From CAZIUL01 sp964542475 (GTDB taxonomy: Bacteria; Planctomycetota; B15-G4; CAYZWU01), in assembly GCA_964542475.1 (NCBI GenBank), contig CAZIUL010000004.1, positions 1-64,000 on the forward strand: DNA of 64,000 bases, read 5' to 3'. Numbering within the stretch: position 1 is the first letter of the stretch; every line of letters starts with the position of its first letter. Position numbers and translations under genes: made by a program. The notes below the pieces were generated by a model, which did no database searches, had not been told where the DNA came from, and was given only the letters and a program-made list of their open reading frames with translations. Positions 17,412-26,449 of this stretch are shown in pieces.

Positions 17412-18233
17412 ATGAACGAGCAACTCGCCAAGAAGCTGGGAGAGCTGGCACGGTCCGACCGCAGGCTGGTGGTGCTCACGGGCGCGGGCATCTCGGCGGA
17501 AAGCGGCATACCCACGTTCAGGGGGCCTGAAGGCTACTGGACCGTGGGATCCAGGGAGTACCGGCCGGAGGAGATGGCAACGCAGCACATGTTCAGGAGC
17601 AACCCGGACGAGGTCTGGCAGTGGTACCTCTACCGCAGGGGCGTGTGCAGCAGGGCCGTGCCGAACCCGGGGCATCTCGCTGTTGCCGCGATGGAGGAGT
17701 TGCTAGAGGATCGTTTCCTTTTGTTAACCCAGAACGTGGACGGACTGCACATCAGGGCGGGAAGCTCTCCCGGGCGGACCTACGAGATCCATGGGAACAT
17801 CAACCGGATGCGCTGCGCAAAAGAGTGCACGAGAGAGGTGATCCCCATGCCTGCCGAGGCGCTGTCAAAGGGCAAGGACGAACCGCTGACAGATGAGGAC
17901 CGCAAGCTTTTGAGATGCCCGAGATGTCAAGGCCGCGCCAGGCCGCACGTGCTCTGGTTCGACGAGTGCTACGACGAGGAGTACTACCGGTTCAACAGCT
18001 CGATCCGGGCGGCGTCGAAGGCGGACCTGCTCGTGAGCGTGGGCACGTCAGGCGCCACCAACCTCCCCATGCAGGTGGGCCATATTGTGCTGCAAAACGG
18101 AGCTGCCATCGTGGACGTGAACCCGGAGCCCAACCCTTTCAGCCGCATGGCCGAACAGAGCGGCGGGTACTTCTGCCAGGGCGAAAGCGGAAAGATACTC
18201 GCCAAAATGAAAGATGCGATGATAGTGAAGTAA
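17412..18233 (+). CDS. Sir2-family NAD-dependent protein deacylase (sirtuin)
   Basis: A 273-residue sirtuin. NAD-binding motifs are LTGAGISAESGIPTFRG and TQNVDGLH; the catalytic His is residue 127 in YEIHGNI; a zinc ribbon has one Cys pair near CAKEC and another at CPRC; VSVGTSGATNLP and VDVNPEPNP complete the Rossmann fold. It would remove acyl groups from lysines using NAD. Its position is odd: it sits inside a sugar ABC operon, 72 bases after the ATPase gene and 28 bases before the permease gene, all on one strand. AAGGA precedes the ATG. Deacylation of a component of sugar metabolism is an attractive but unproven reading. Confidence 0.93.
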   Translation: MNEQLAKKLGELARSDRRLVVLTGAGISAESGIPTFRGPEGYWTVGSREYRPEEMATQHMFRSNPDEVWQWYLYRRGVCSRAVPNPGHLAVAAMEELLEDRFLLLTQNVDGLHIRAGSSPGRTYEIHGNINRMRCAKECTREVIPMPAEALSKGKDEPLTDEDRKLLRCPRCQGRARPHVLWFDECYDEEYYRFNSSIRAASKADLLVSVGTSGATNLPMQVGHIVLQNGAAIVDVNPEPNPFSRMAEQSGGYFCQGESGKILAKMKDAMIVK

Positions 18234-18261
18234 AAACAAAAGCGGAAGGAGACCTCAAGGA

Positions 18262-19278
18262 ATGCCCAGATCGCCCGGCTTCAAACCAATCGATTTTGCC
18301 GCCCGGCTGGACCGCTACAGGGGCATGTTCGCGCTTCTCGCGGTTTTTGTTCTTTGTATCCTGTTCTCGCCGCGCCACGAGAGCACGCTGATCTTTTTGT
18401 CGCTGGAGAACCAGAGCAATGTGCTCAGGGCAGTGTCCGAGATAGGGCTGCTGGCAACCGGAATGACGCTGGTGATCCTGTGCGCGGGCATCGACCTCTC
18501 GGTAGGTTCCCTGGTCGGCCTGTGTTCCACAGCCTTCGCCTTTTTCCTGCTGCGCTGGAACCTTGCCGCGTTTCCTTCCATAATCCTGGCACTGCTGGCC
18601 GGCGGTGTGGCAGGCCTGATCTGCGGCCTTCTGATATCGATCTTCCGGATACAGCCGTTCGTTGCCACGCTTGCAATGATGGTGTCCGCCAGGGGCGTGG
18701 CAAAATGGATCTCGGAGGGCGAAAAGATCATGAGCGAGCTGAAAACCATGCCGGACGGAACCGTGGTCCGCCACGTCCCACCGGTTTTCGAATGGCTCGG
18801 CGCCAGGGTTTTCAACGAACAGATTGCGGTTGTCTCCATTGTTTTCCTCGGAAACATCTTCCTTTTTCACATTGTCCTGGCCCACACTCCGTTCGGCAGG
18901 GCGATCTACGCCATCGGAGGAAACGAGGAGGCTGCGCGGCTTTCAGGAATCAGGGTAAAAACGGTCAAAACATGCGCTTACCTGATCTGCGGTCTTCTGG
19001 CCGGGTTGGCCGGAATATGCCACGCGGCACAGGACACCTACGGCAACCCTGACGCGGGCATCATGTACGAGCTGTCCGCAATCGCAGCGGTTGTGATCGG
19101 CGGCACCTCGCTCATGGGCGGCAGGGGCGGCATGTTTCTCACCTTTATCGGGGTTCTCATCATCGGCTACATCGAGAACATTCTCAGGCTCAGAAACATC
19201 CCCTACGAGATCCGGCTAGTCATCCAGGGCGCGATCATTGTTGCGGCGGTTCTAATACAGCGGCGAAAACAGGGGTGA
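18262..19278 (+). CDS. Sugar ABC transporter permease (RbsC type)
   Basis: A 338-residue inner-membrane protein with about nine hydrophobic helices and the RbsC-class signature region MTLVILCAGIDLSVGSLVGL, followed later by the conserved GGNEEAARLSGI loop that contacts the ATPase and by IAAVVIGGTSLMGGRGG. It pairs with the ATPase at 15831 and the binding protein at 19340. AAGGAGA lies upstream of the ATG. The substrate is probably a pentose or hexose but cannot be narrowed. Confidence 0.93.
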   Translation: MPRSPGFKPIDFAARLDRYRGMFALLAVFVLCILFSPRHESTLIFLSLENQSNVLRAVSEIGLLATGMTLVILCAGIDLSVGSLVGLCSTAFAFFLLRWNLAAFPSIILALLAGGVAGLICGLLISIFRIQPFVATLAMMVSARGVAKWISEGEKIMSELKTMPDGTVVRHVPPVFEWLGARVFNEQIAVVSIVFLGNIFLFHIVLAHTPFGRAIYAIGGNEEAARLSGIRVKTVKTCAYLICGLLAGLAGICHAAQDTYGNPDAGIMYELSAIAAVVIGGTSLMGGRGGMFLTFIGVLIIGYIENILRLRNIPYEIRLVIQGAIIVAAVLIQRRKQG

Positions 19279-19339
19279 CAGGATAACACGGGCAACCCAT
19301 GGTTGCGCGACATCAACACGCAAAAAAGGAGCAAACACA

Positions 19340-20308
19340 ATGCAGCGCACAATCGGCCTTCTTGTTCTGATCGTATCGATGCTGGCAACCCTTCCGTCGT
19401 GCGGAAACGGAAATGACGAAAGCGCCGGACCCGGCAAAACCAACGGGAAGGCCGACGCAAAATGGGTCATCGGTTTTTCGCAGTGCACCGTGAACGAGCC
19501 CTGGCGCCAGGAGATGAACAACAGGATGGAACGCGCGGCCGAAAAACATCCGGAGATAAAGCTTCACATCGCTGTTGGCCAGGACGACTCCCAGCAGCAG
19601 GTTGCAGACGTGGAATCGTTCCTGATCCAGGGAATCGATCTTTTGATCATAAGCCCCAAGGAAGCGGCCCCGCTGACAAAGATCGTGAGCACTGCGTTTG
19701 AGAAGGGAACACCGGTGATCGTGCTCGACAGAAAGATACTCGGGAACTCCTACACCTGTTTCATCGGCGCTGACAACATGATCATTGGACAGGAAACCGG
19801 GTTGCTGATCCGCGAGCTGCTGAAGGGCAAGGGAAAGATAGTGGAGCTCAAGGGAAACATGTCATCCACACCGGGCCAGGACAGGCACAACGGTTTCAGG
19901 GATAAAATTCAGGAGCTCATCGACTCGGAAGCGATCGAAATCGTGCACGATGCGGATTGTGACTGGAAAGAGGACAAGGCGAGGATTGAAATGGAAGCCG
20001 CCCTGTCAGCCAATCCTGTGATCGATCTCGTGTACGGACACAACGATCCGATGGCGCATGGCGCATACCAGGCGGCCAAGCAGGCCGGGCGTGAAAAGGA
20101 GATGCTGTTCGTCGGGATCGATTCTCTCCCGCACGAAGGCATAGCCTATGTCAAGGAGGGGGTGCTCAACGCGACAATAGAGTACCCGACCGGAGCGGAT
20201 GAGGCGATCGAGACCGCGCTCAGGATACTCAACGGGGAAAAGGTGCCCAAAACCATCACGCTAGGCACCAGGATCCACACCAGGGACGGGATCCGCGAGA
20301 TCGAATGA
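19340..20308 (+). CDS. Sugar ABC transporter substrate-binding lipoprotein (RbsB/YtfQ type)
   Basis: A 322-residue periplasmic-binding-protein-I family receptor. The N-terminus is a lipoprotein signal ending LPSC (Cys ~21), followed by a polar linker. The two-lobe fold starts WVIGFSQCTVNEPWR and includes the DDSQQQVADVESFLIQGID helix and IISPKEAAPL strand; the C-terminal half has VYGHNDPMAHGA and VGIDSLPHEG. The FSQ...EPWR opening resembles YtfQ-like galactofuranose receptors, but that is not enough for a substrate call. It ends the operon begun by the ATPase gene. Confidence 0.92.
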   Translation: MQRTIGLLVLIVSMLATLPSCGNGNDESAGPGKTNGKADAKWVIGFSQCTVNEPWRQEMNNRMERAAEKHPEIKLHIAVGQDDSQQQVADVESFLIQGIDLLIISPKEAAPLTKIVSTAFEKGTPVIVLDRKILGNSYTCFIGADNMIIGQETGLLIRELLKGKGKIVELKGNMSSTPGQDRHNGFRDKIQELIDSEAIEIVHDADCDWKEDKARIEMEAALSANPVIDLVYGHNDPMAHGAYQAAKQAGREKEMLFVGIDSLPHEGIAYVKEGVLNATIEYPTGADEAIETALRILNGEKVPKTITLGTRIHTRDGIREIE

Positions 20309-20472
20309 ACCCCGCCCCTGCAGGCGGTGTAGGAGATAAAAACCGGGCACTGTTCAGGCTTTCAAATAACGTGTTTCGTTGGTAGAATACAACCTTGAGC
20401 AGAAGGCATGAGACCGCCCGGCAAGAACGACACCGGCTGCTCTCGACTTTGTAAATAGCTGGAGTTCGCGGC

Positions 20473-21057
20473 ATGTTCCCTTTTTTTCCGGTCATCCCCA
20501 TATCTATTGTCATTAGCCTGACGTTCAGCATAATCACGGCTTTCGTGGCAAGCTCCAAGGGCCGCAGTGCCCTGGGCTGGTTCTGCATGAGCTTTATTGT
20601 GGGCTTCTTGTTCAGCTCCTTCTCCAGCATGATCGTGCTCATCATCATCCTGATCGTGCCGAACCTGGCCGAGCAAAGGGAACGGCTTGCCAAGGAAGGC
20701 GCCTGGAGGCGCAGGCATCACGAGAGCTTCGAACAGGAGCGCTCCGTGAACAGCAAGTTCAGGGATCATGTGATCAGCAGGCTGGACAGGCAGGACGGCG
20801 CGCTCGGCCTCCCTCCCATGGAAAACCGTCACATCGACCCGTCACAAACCCCCAAGGAGATCGTGGCCTACCCTGTTCTGGGAAACGGGATCTGGTACCT
20901 CGTGATCAACGGGCAGGAAGCCGGGCCTTACAAGGAACAGGAGGTCTTGAGCATGCTCGATGAGGGCCGGGTCAACAGGGACACATACGCGTGGAGCGAG
21001 GGGATGCAGGACTGGCAGCGCGCCGGAACCATAGGCAACTTCAGCTCACACTGCTGA
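20473..21057 (+). CDS. Membrane protein with C-terminal GYF_2 domain
   Basis: A 194-residue protein. Two hydrophobic segments at ~5-27 and ~38-62 should anchor it in the inner membrane. A charged helix follows, and the C-terminal ~60 residues (WYLVINGQEAGPYKEQEVLSML through YAWSEGMQDWQRAG) form a GYF_2/DUF4339 module, thought to bind peptides. GGAG precedes the ATG. The next gene starts 19 bases after the stop and also encodes a membrane protein, so the two probably act together. Confidence 0.8.
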   Translation: MFPFFPVIPISIVISLTFSIITAFVASSKGRSALGWFCMSFIVGFLFSSFSSMIVLIIILIVPNLAEQRERLAKEGAWRRRHHESFEQERSVNSKFRDHVISRLDRQDGALGLPPMENRHIDPSQTPKEIVAYPVLGNGIWYLVINGQEAGPYKEQEVLSMLDEGRVNRDTYAWSEGMQDWQRAGTIGNFSSHC

Positions 21058-21076
21058 ACAACGAAAAAAGGCATGC

Positions 21077-22060
21077 ATGAACCTCATCAAGCGGCTTTTG
21101 TGTTCGTTTTCCCCTTCTGAAGAGCAAGGGCCCCTTGTCCGCATGGACGGGAACATTTCAGGGACCGCCTTCCTCGAAGGCGCTGTTCTTGCGCGCATTG
21201 AAGAAGCCGTAAAAAAAATCTCTGAAAACAGGCCGTACAGCTATGACCTGCAGTTTGACGGCGGTAAGTTCAACGTGATAATAGTTGAGGAGGTTCTGCC
21301 CAAGGATATGTTCGATACAGATCCTGAACAGGCCATTGTCCAGGACATCGAGAACATCCTGTCCTCCCTGCCGCATGCTGAGCGTGCCGGCGTGCAATCC
21401 ACCTTGCGGGCGGTCTGGCAGGAAGGCGGAGAGGTGAATGGAGTTGCGTTTTCAGTGGACAAGGACGGAGCTGTCCTGTCAGACAGGCGTTTCAGGCCGC
21501 AGGAAGACTACGATCGCCTCACGGAGAAGCGAGCCGCCGTTGAATATCGAGCACCGACAAAAAAGCGAATCCCTGTCTGGGCCACGGTATTTGCGATCCT
21601 GTTGGCAGCTGTAGCCGGGTTCTTCATCTACCAGCATTTCGGGCCTCATGCAAGGCTGGCCGCCCTGGAAACCGCCGTGAAAAAGGCGGAAATGGACGGC
21701 CTGGAAGGTCTTGTGAAAATCAGGATGCTGAAAGCGGAGCCCGGCGGGGTCGAGATCACAATCAGCCCTGAATCCGGCTTCCACGAAGAGTACGTCCGGA
21801 GACTTAACGCGGACCCCGCGGAAGCGGACCCGGCAGACAACCCATCGGATCCGCTTTTGAGAGAAACAAACCTCGAAAGACTTGCAGCGGAAGCGCTGCT
21901 CAAGGGAAAGCTTCAGCTCACGATTTTCGATGAACAGGGGCTGCTCCTGGATGTGGTCCCCTTGGATGTGAGCGGTTTCGACGGCACCGGTACGGTAACC
22001 ATTCGAACCCGCCCGGTCCGCCTGTACTCAAGCCCTTCCCTGGTCCGAATAGGGCCCTGA
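21077..22060 (+). CDS. Single-pass membrane protein of unknown function
   Basis: A 327-residue protein I do not recognise. The N-terminal ~165 residues are soluble (mixed alpha/beta, with VEEVLPKDMF and ENILSSL). A strong membrane helix lies at ~182-204 (VWATVFAILLAAVAGFFIY), followed by a helix and a beta-rich domain with hydrophobic strands (LQLTIFDEQGLLLDVVPL). The likely topology is cytoplasmic N-domain and periplasmic C-domain. It is closely spaced after the GYF_2 gene. No enzymatic motif is visible. Confidence 0.75.
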   Translation: MNLIKRLLCSFSPSEEQGPLVRMDGNISGTAFLEGAVLARIEEAVKKISENRPYSYDLQFDGGKFNVIIVEEVLPKDMFDTDPEQAIVQDIENILSSLPHAERAGVQSTLRAVWQEGGEVNGVAFSVDKDGAVLSDRRFRPQEDYDRLTEKRAAVEYRAPTKKRIPVWATVFAILLAAVAGFFIYQHFGPHARLAALETAVKKAEMDGLEGLVKIRMLKAEPGGVEITISPESGFHEEYVRRLNADPAEADPADNPSDPLLRETNLERLAAEALLKGKLQLTIFDEQGLLLDVVPLDVSGFDGTGTVTIRTRPVRLYSSPSLVRIGP

Positions 22061-22062
22061 GG

Positions 22063-22110
22063 CTATAGAAAAAAAGAGAACCACTGATGGACACGGATAA
22101 GCACGGATAG
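22063..22110 (+). repeat. AGAACCACGGATGG-type interspersed repeat, copy 2
   Basis: It begins CTATAG two bases after a stop codon, continues with an A run and GAGAACCACTGATGG, then ACACGGATAAGCACGGAT. It matches the inverted copy at 47707-47760, which also begins CTATAG directly at a stop codon. Confidence 0.8.
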
Positions 22111-22143
22111 ATTTCAACCTCGCACGGTCAGGCGGAGATAATC

Positions 22144-22740
22144 ATGAGCGAAGGAAAAAAAAAGAAAAGCATCACAACAAAAAAGGGAGACAAGGGAAGC
22201 ACTTCGCTTCTGGGCGGGAAAAGTGTAAGCAAGGCATCTACGCGTCCGGAAGCTTACGGCACACTCGACGAGGCAAGCGCGTTTATCGGGCTTGCGAGGG
22301 CAAAAATCGCTGATGAGCCAATCAAAAAAAACCTACTTCGTATTCAAAACATGATCTTTCTAGTGAACGCCGAGCTTGCATGTCCGCCTGATTCAAAAGC
22401 GCGGCTCAAAAAATGCCTGGACAAAAGCCTTCTCGATGAGGTGGAAGAGATGGCGGCACGCATCGAAAAGGAGCTCGACCTTCCCGCGAAGTTCGTGATC
22501 TACGGAGAGTGTGAAACGAGCGCACTTCTGGATGTTGCGCGGGCAGTGGTTCGAAGGGCTGAGAGGGCGCTTGAAGCGCTCGACGAGGAGGAGCCCCTGA
22601 ACAACGAGTTCATCAAGGCGTTCGTCAACCGACTTTCGGACATCTTGTACCTGCTGGCGCGCTTCGTGGAAACAAAAGCGGGCAGCGATTTCAGGCACCC
22701 GGAGGGTGACCACGGGGGGTTGCCCCTACGGGATGGATGA
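22144..22740 (+). CDS. ATP:cob(I)alamin adenosyltransferase (PduO type)
   Basis: A 198-residue enzyme that makes adenosylcobalamin from cob(I)alamin and ATP. It shows the N-terminal TTKKGDKGSTSLLGG ATP-binding motif, YGTLDEASAFIGLAR, and the C-terminal motif DVARAVVRRAERAL with the following NEFIKAFVNRLSDILYLLAR helix, all conserved in PduO/MMAB. GGAG precedes the ATG. It may provide adenosylcobalamin for a mutase or reductase elsewhere; the two B12 radical SAM proteins in the window would normally use methylcobalamin. Its last ~10 residues (about DHGGLPLRDG) are encoded by a GC-rich palindromic repeat, so the natural C-terminus may have been replaced. Confidence 0.92.
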   Translation: MSEGKKKKSITTKKGDKGSTSLLGGKSVSKASTRPEAYGTLDEASAFIGLARAKIADEPIKKNLLRIQNMIFLVNAELACPPDSKARLKKCLDKSLLDEVEEMAARIEKELDLPAKFVIYGECETSALLDVARAVVRRAERALEALDEEEPLNNEFIKAFVNRLSDILYLLARFVETKAGSDFRHPEGDHGGLPLRDG

Positions 22741-22790
22741 TTACCACGCCGGGCGTGTAGGGGCGGACCGGCCGGTAGCCCCTGCGATAT
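22712..22790. repeat. GC-rich palindromic repeat overlapping the adenosyltransferase stop
   Basis: GGGTTGCCCCTAC and, about 35 bases later, GTAGGGGCGGACC form partly complementary modules. Related modules occur at 984-1062 and 61900-61980. The repeat begins inside the last codons of the adenosyltransferase gene. Confidence 0.6.
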
Positions 22791-22835
22791 TGAACCGGAG
22801 GGCAGCCACGCGCCATAACATACCACCTGAAGCCT

Positions 22836-23012
22836 AACCCGCATATTTCATCCTCTTCTGCTGCGGCACCGTAAACTGCACTGTGGCTGCGTTTCATGCC
22901 AGGTGACGATCCTCAACCTGTAAGAACGGGCCTGCGGTCGTCTCCTGACATGCGCCTTGCCACATCACAGTTTACAGCTACCTCGCGACGAAGAGTATGA
23001 AATAAGCGGGCT
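22836..23012 (-). mobile_element. TA-flanked palindromic element, full copy C
   Basis: A 177-bp copy in minus orientation with TA at both borders, nearly identical to copy B (AGGTGACGA in place of AGGAGACGA is one of the differences). It lies between convergent genes and ends 15 bases from the thioesterase stop codon. Confidence 0.9.
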
Positions 23013-23027
23013 AATCCCGTGCAAAAT

Positions 23028-23399
23028 TCAACTGATAACCACCGGCCTGCGGTCAGTGCCGACCGCAACGAAAACCACATCAGCCTCTGTCACCTTCACG
23101 CGCTTAGACCCCTCGAACCTGTCCGCTTCCACCGACACCCTGACAGCAACCGATGTGCGCCCCTTTTTCGTGGTCTCCGCGTAAAAGCTGACCACATCGC
23201 CCACGAAAACAGGCTCGTGAAACACGACCTTGTCAAGAGCCACGGTTACAAAGTTGTACTCCCCGCCGGATCGCCTGGCCTCGATGGAGGCCGCAAGGTC
23301 TATGTGGCTCAGGATAACGCCGCCAAAAATCGTTCCCAGGCGGTTGGTATCCCTGGGGAGCAGTGTCACGCGAAGCGTTGCTTCCCTGGTCTTTTTCAT
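23028..23399 (-). CDS. Acyl-CoA thioesterase, hotdog fold (YciA type)
   Basis: A 123-residue hotdog-fold thioesterase of the YciA/cytosolic acyl-CoA hydrolase type. Visible signatures are the N-terminal LLPRDTNRLGTIFGG, the catalytic-helix region GGVILSHIDLAA with the key Asp, VALDKVVFHEPVFVGD, and the closing strand VFVAVGTD. It would hydrolyse short- to medium-chain acyl-CoAs in the cytoplasm. GGAGG lies 6-7 bases before the ATG. The 337 bases between it and the M28 peptidase start hold no feature I can identify. Confidence 0.9.
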   Translation of the reverse strand: MKKTREATLRVTLLPRDTNRLGTIFGGVILSHIDLAASIEARRSGGEYNFVTVALDKVVFHEPVFVGDVVSFYAETTKKGRTSVAVRVSVEADRFEGSKRVKVTEADVVFVAVGTDRRPVVIS

Positions 23400-23736
23400 A
23401 TTGAACCTCCCTCAGGCGCACATAACCATTTCGAGTCTGCTTGCAAGGGTAACGTTTGATGCTCCAACACGTTCCGCCAAGCGCTCTGAAACTGCCGATA
23501 AAATATAGCTTCATTTTGCTGCCTTTACAACTGGTTTCTGCTGCGCAGGATAGGTTGACATGGACGCTGTAATTAGGTATAAACGGAATACTGACCGGCA
23601 TTGGTTTGTTTAACTGGATCGAAAACACCTGATCTCTCCGTATCCAAGCCTGTTCATCTGTTGCCGGTTTTGAACGGAAACAAAGCCTGAACTTCCGCAC
23701 CCTTCTCTTGAATGCTTTACAATCATGGAGGCATTG
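23400..23736. other. Intergenic DNA, no recognised feature
   Basis: The gap between the divergent thioesterase and M28 peptidase genes must hold both promoters, but I see no convincing -35/-10 pair, repeat copy or RNA structure. Confidence 0.5.
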
Positions 23737-26286
23737 ATGTTTAAACTCACTCTTGTCGCAACCCTTGTGATCATGCTTGGTGCTGCGCCGGAAAAAAACG
23801 CCCTGGAAAACGAAGGAAACGGATCAGATATCCGGATCCTTGATGTATCGAGCACGGATCAGACCCGGGAGACGCTGTATAAAAGATTCCATGCCTTTGA
23901 AGATCTGGGCGACCTTCTTGTTGCCGAACCGTGGCCATCGGATACGGCGCAATGCAGGAAGCTGAACATCCCCACTCAGGTCATATCCGTGCCTAATTCT
24001 CCCGGCGATCTGTACCTGGCATCACTCGAGGGAATCAGAGAACGCGATATTGCCGGGGCCGCCCGCATCCTTCACACATCGAAAAACACAGCCATCGTGT
24101 TCGCCACCAGGGAAGGGGCTGAAAAGCTGAAGCGCCCGACAGGTCATTTCGGCCTGGAAAACGGCATCCGCCCGCTGAACATGGAAAGGATCCGGCCCAC
24201 GCACAAGTTTACGCCCCCTCCCGGATGGCAGCAGGGCAGCCGGGCCGTTGACCCGAAAATACAGGCCATGGTAAGCCAGGTGAACCGTAACAACATCCAA
24301 AGCGTTGTCCAGGATCTTGAGGACATGGGCGAACGAAAAGCCAACTCCGGCGGTTTCACAGCCGAAACCTACCTGGTCAACAGCTTTGACGCCATCGGCG
24401 GCCTGAACGTGAGCACCCATCACTTCAGCAGCTCGTACTCGGACAACGTGATCGCCGAGCTTCCCGGGGTAGTGGACCCTTCGGTCATCTATATAGTGGG
24501 TGGGCATTACGATTCCACTTCGTACAGCGGCCTGGCGCCGGGTGCTGATGACAACGCCTCCGGAACAGCGGGAGTACGGGAAATCGCGCGGATCCTGAGC
24601 CAGTACGAGTTCAAATACACACTCCGTTTCATCGCGTTCGGCGCGGAAGAGCTTGGCCTGATCGGGAGCGACGCTTACTGCGATCTGCTCGTGCAGCAGG
24701 GCGCAAACGTTGACGCCATGATCAACCTGGACATGACGGCATACCGGGCCGCCGGCGATCCGTTAGACGTGGACTTCGTCACCAACTACTCCTCATCCTC
24801 GCTGATCAATTTCTGCTCGGACATGTACGCCAACTACGTGCCGTCCCTGGGAGTAACTCAGGGTTCCTTTTCCGGCGGAACATCGGACCACCAGTCCTTC
24901 ACATCGCACGGTTTCACGGCCTGTTTTCCATTCGAGGACATAGACCAGTACTCGCCCTACATCCACACTTCCAACGATGTGATCGGGTTGTCAGCGAACG
25001 ACTTCTTGCTCGCCAAGATGATCACCCAGGGAGTGCTGGCCGCCCTTGCCACCCTGGCATCGCCGGTTGATCTCGAGATCCAGCACACCTCCCTCTCGGA
25101 CACGACCGACGCATCCGGGCCGTATCCGGTAAACGCCCAGGTATACTCCCTCATCAGCAGCAACGTGAGTCAGGTCACCCTATACTACGACCAGGGAAGC
25201 GGATACCAGGCCAAGGAGATGGTTCCCACGGGAAGCAGTGACGACTACATCTCGTCCATCCCCGGGCTGGCCGATGCCGGTCTTGTGAGGTACTACATCG
25301 AAGCCGAAGACGACCAGGGCAACACGGAGCGTTATCCGGACGGGATCGAAGCTGATTTCATCGAGTTCTTCGTGGGCTACTTCAACGACATCTTTGACGA
25401 CGACTTCGAAGTCAACGACAACGGGTGGACCCACGGAGGCAGCGGACAGGACGACTGGATGCGGGACGTTCCCACGGGCAACGGGGGTTACGATCCCGGT
25501 TACGCCGCGTCAGGTTCGAAGGTCTGGGGAAACGATCTTGGACCCTCGGGATGGAACGGGAACTACAAGCCGAACGTGAACAACTGGCTGCAATCGCCCT
25601 CCATCGACTGCTCCGGACAGACGGGCATCAACCTGCACTACAGGCGGTGGCTCACAGTGGAAGCGGGCACCTACGACCAGGCAAAAATACTGGTCAACGG
25701 AAATCAGGTCTTCATGAATCCGCTGCAGGAGGACATGCTCGACACCCAGTGGGAGAGCCACGGGATCGACATCTCCGCCCACGCCGACAACAATCCCGAC
25801 GTGAGGCTCCGTTTCACCCTCACCACGGATAGCGGCTCGGAGTTCGGCGGATGGAACATTGACGACCTTCACATCGGCACCGTTTCCAGCGGCGATATAT
25901 CGGCGCTGAGCCTGTCCGAGGTGTACGTGGAGGCATCCTCAGGAGGAGCAATCGAACATTACCTCAACGGAACCGCTGCCTTGGGAGGACGCATCTACGT
26001 GCTCCTTCTCTCCGCCAGCGGGACCTCACCGGGCACTCCTCTGGGATCTGTGACTGTCCCGCTGAACTGGGACACGTTGACCGGGGTGTGTTTCAACAAC
26101 CTGTTCAGCATCGTGTTCCAGGATTTCATCGGATATCTGAACCCCAGCGGGGCCGCAACAGCGACGTTGAACGTGCCAATACTCACGGATCCGAACGTAA
26201 TAGGTATCACGTTGTATTCCGCCTGGTTCACCCTGAGCCCGATCAACTTCGCATCGAATCCCACAGAACTGTTGATCGTTCCCTGA
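23737..26286 (+). CDS. Secreted M28-family zinc peptidase with C-terminal beta domain
   Basis: An 849-residue exported metallopeptidase. The start at 23737 is chosen because GGAGG lies 5 bases upstream and the product opens with a signal peptide (MFKLTLVATLVIMLGA). The M28 domain has a complete site: His257 (GGHYDS), Asp272 (GADDNASG), catalytic Glu304 and zinc Glu305 (AEELG), Asp332 (NLDM) and His385 (DHQSF). A later region of beta modules includes a jelly-roll-like segment (about 570-725). The final ~115 residues form the domain with VPLNWD and FQDFIGYL that recurs in the C25 peptidase. It probably acts as an aminopeptidase outside the inner membrane. Confidence 0.9.
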   Translation: MFKLTLVATLVIMLGAAPEKNALENEGNGSDIRILDVSSTDQTRETLYKRFHAFEDLGDLLVAEPWPSDTAQCRKLNIPTQVISVPNSPGDLYLASLEGIRERDIAGAARILHTSKNTAIVFATREGAEKLKRPTGHFGLENGIRPLNMERIRPTHKFTPPPGWQQGSRAVDPKIQAMVSQVNRNNIQSVVQDLEDMGERKANSGGFTAETYLVNSFDAIGGLNVSTHHFSSSYSDNVIAELPGVVDPSVIYIVGGHYDSTSYSGLAPGADDNASGTAGVREIARILSQYEFKYTLRFIAFGAEELGLIGSDAYCDLLVQQGANVDAMINLDMTAYRAAGDPLDVDFVTNYSSSSLINFCSDMYANYVPSLGVTQGSFSGGTSDHQSFTSHGFTACFPFEDIDQYSPYIHTSNDVIGLSANDFLLAKMITQGVLAALATLASPVDLEIQHTSLSDTTDASGPYPVNAQVYSLISSNVSQVTLYYDQGSGYQAKEMVPTGSSDDYISSIPGLADAGLVRYYIEAEDDQGNTERYPDGIEADFIEFFVGYFNDIFDDDFEVNDNGWTHGGSGQDDWMRDVPTGNGGYDPGYAASGSKVWGNDLGPSGWNGNYKPNVNNWLQSPSIDCSGQTGINLHYRRWLTVEAGTYDQAKILVNGNQVFMNPLQEDMLDTQWESHGIDISAHADNNPDVRLRFTLTTDSGSEFGGWNIDDLHIGTVSSGDISALSLSEVYVEASSGGAIEHYLNGTAALGGRIYVLLLSASGTSPGTPLGSVTVPLNWDTLTGVCFNNLFSIVFQDFIGYLNPSGAATATLNVPILTDPNVIGITLYSAWFTLSPINFASNPTELLIVP

Positions 26287-26314
26287 GAGGTCAGGGGACA
26301 CACCGATTCCCCGG

Positions 26315-26350
26315 GAGCGGGCCGACATGAGGCCCGCTCTCTTCTTTTTC
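26315..26350 (+). terminator. Rho-independent terminator of the M28 peptidase gene
   Basis: GAGCGGGCC (26315-26323) pairs exactly with GGCCCGCTC (26331-26339) around a 7-base loop, followed by the T-rich TCTTCTTTTTC. It begins 29 bases after the stop codon. Confidence 0.85.
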
Positions 26351-26449
26351 CTTCCATCGTGCAGCGAACCGAGCTGCTTTTAAAGTAAATGCTTTTTCCA
26401 GGCGAAAAACTCCTCATGCTCCGTGTATATTCGGATTTCATTTTATGCT

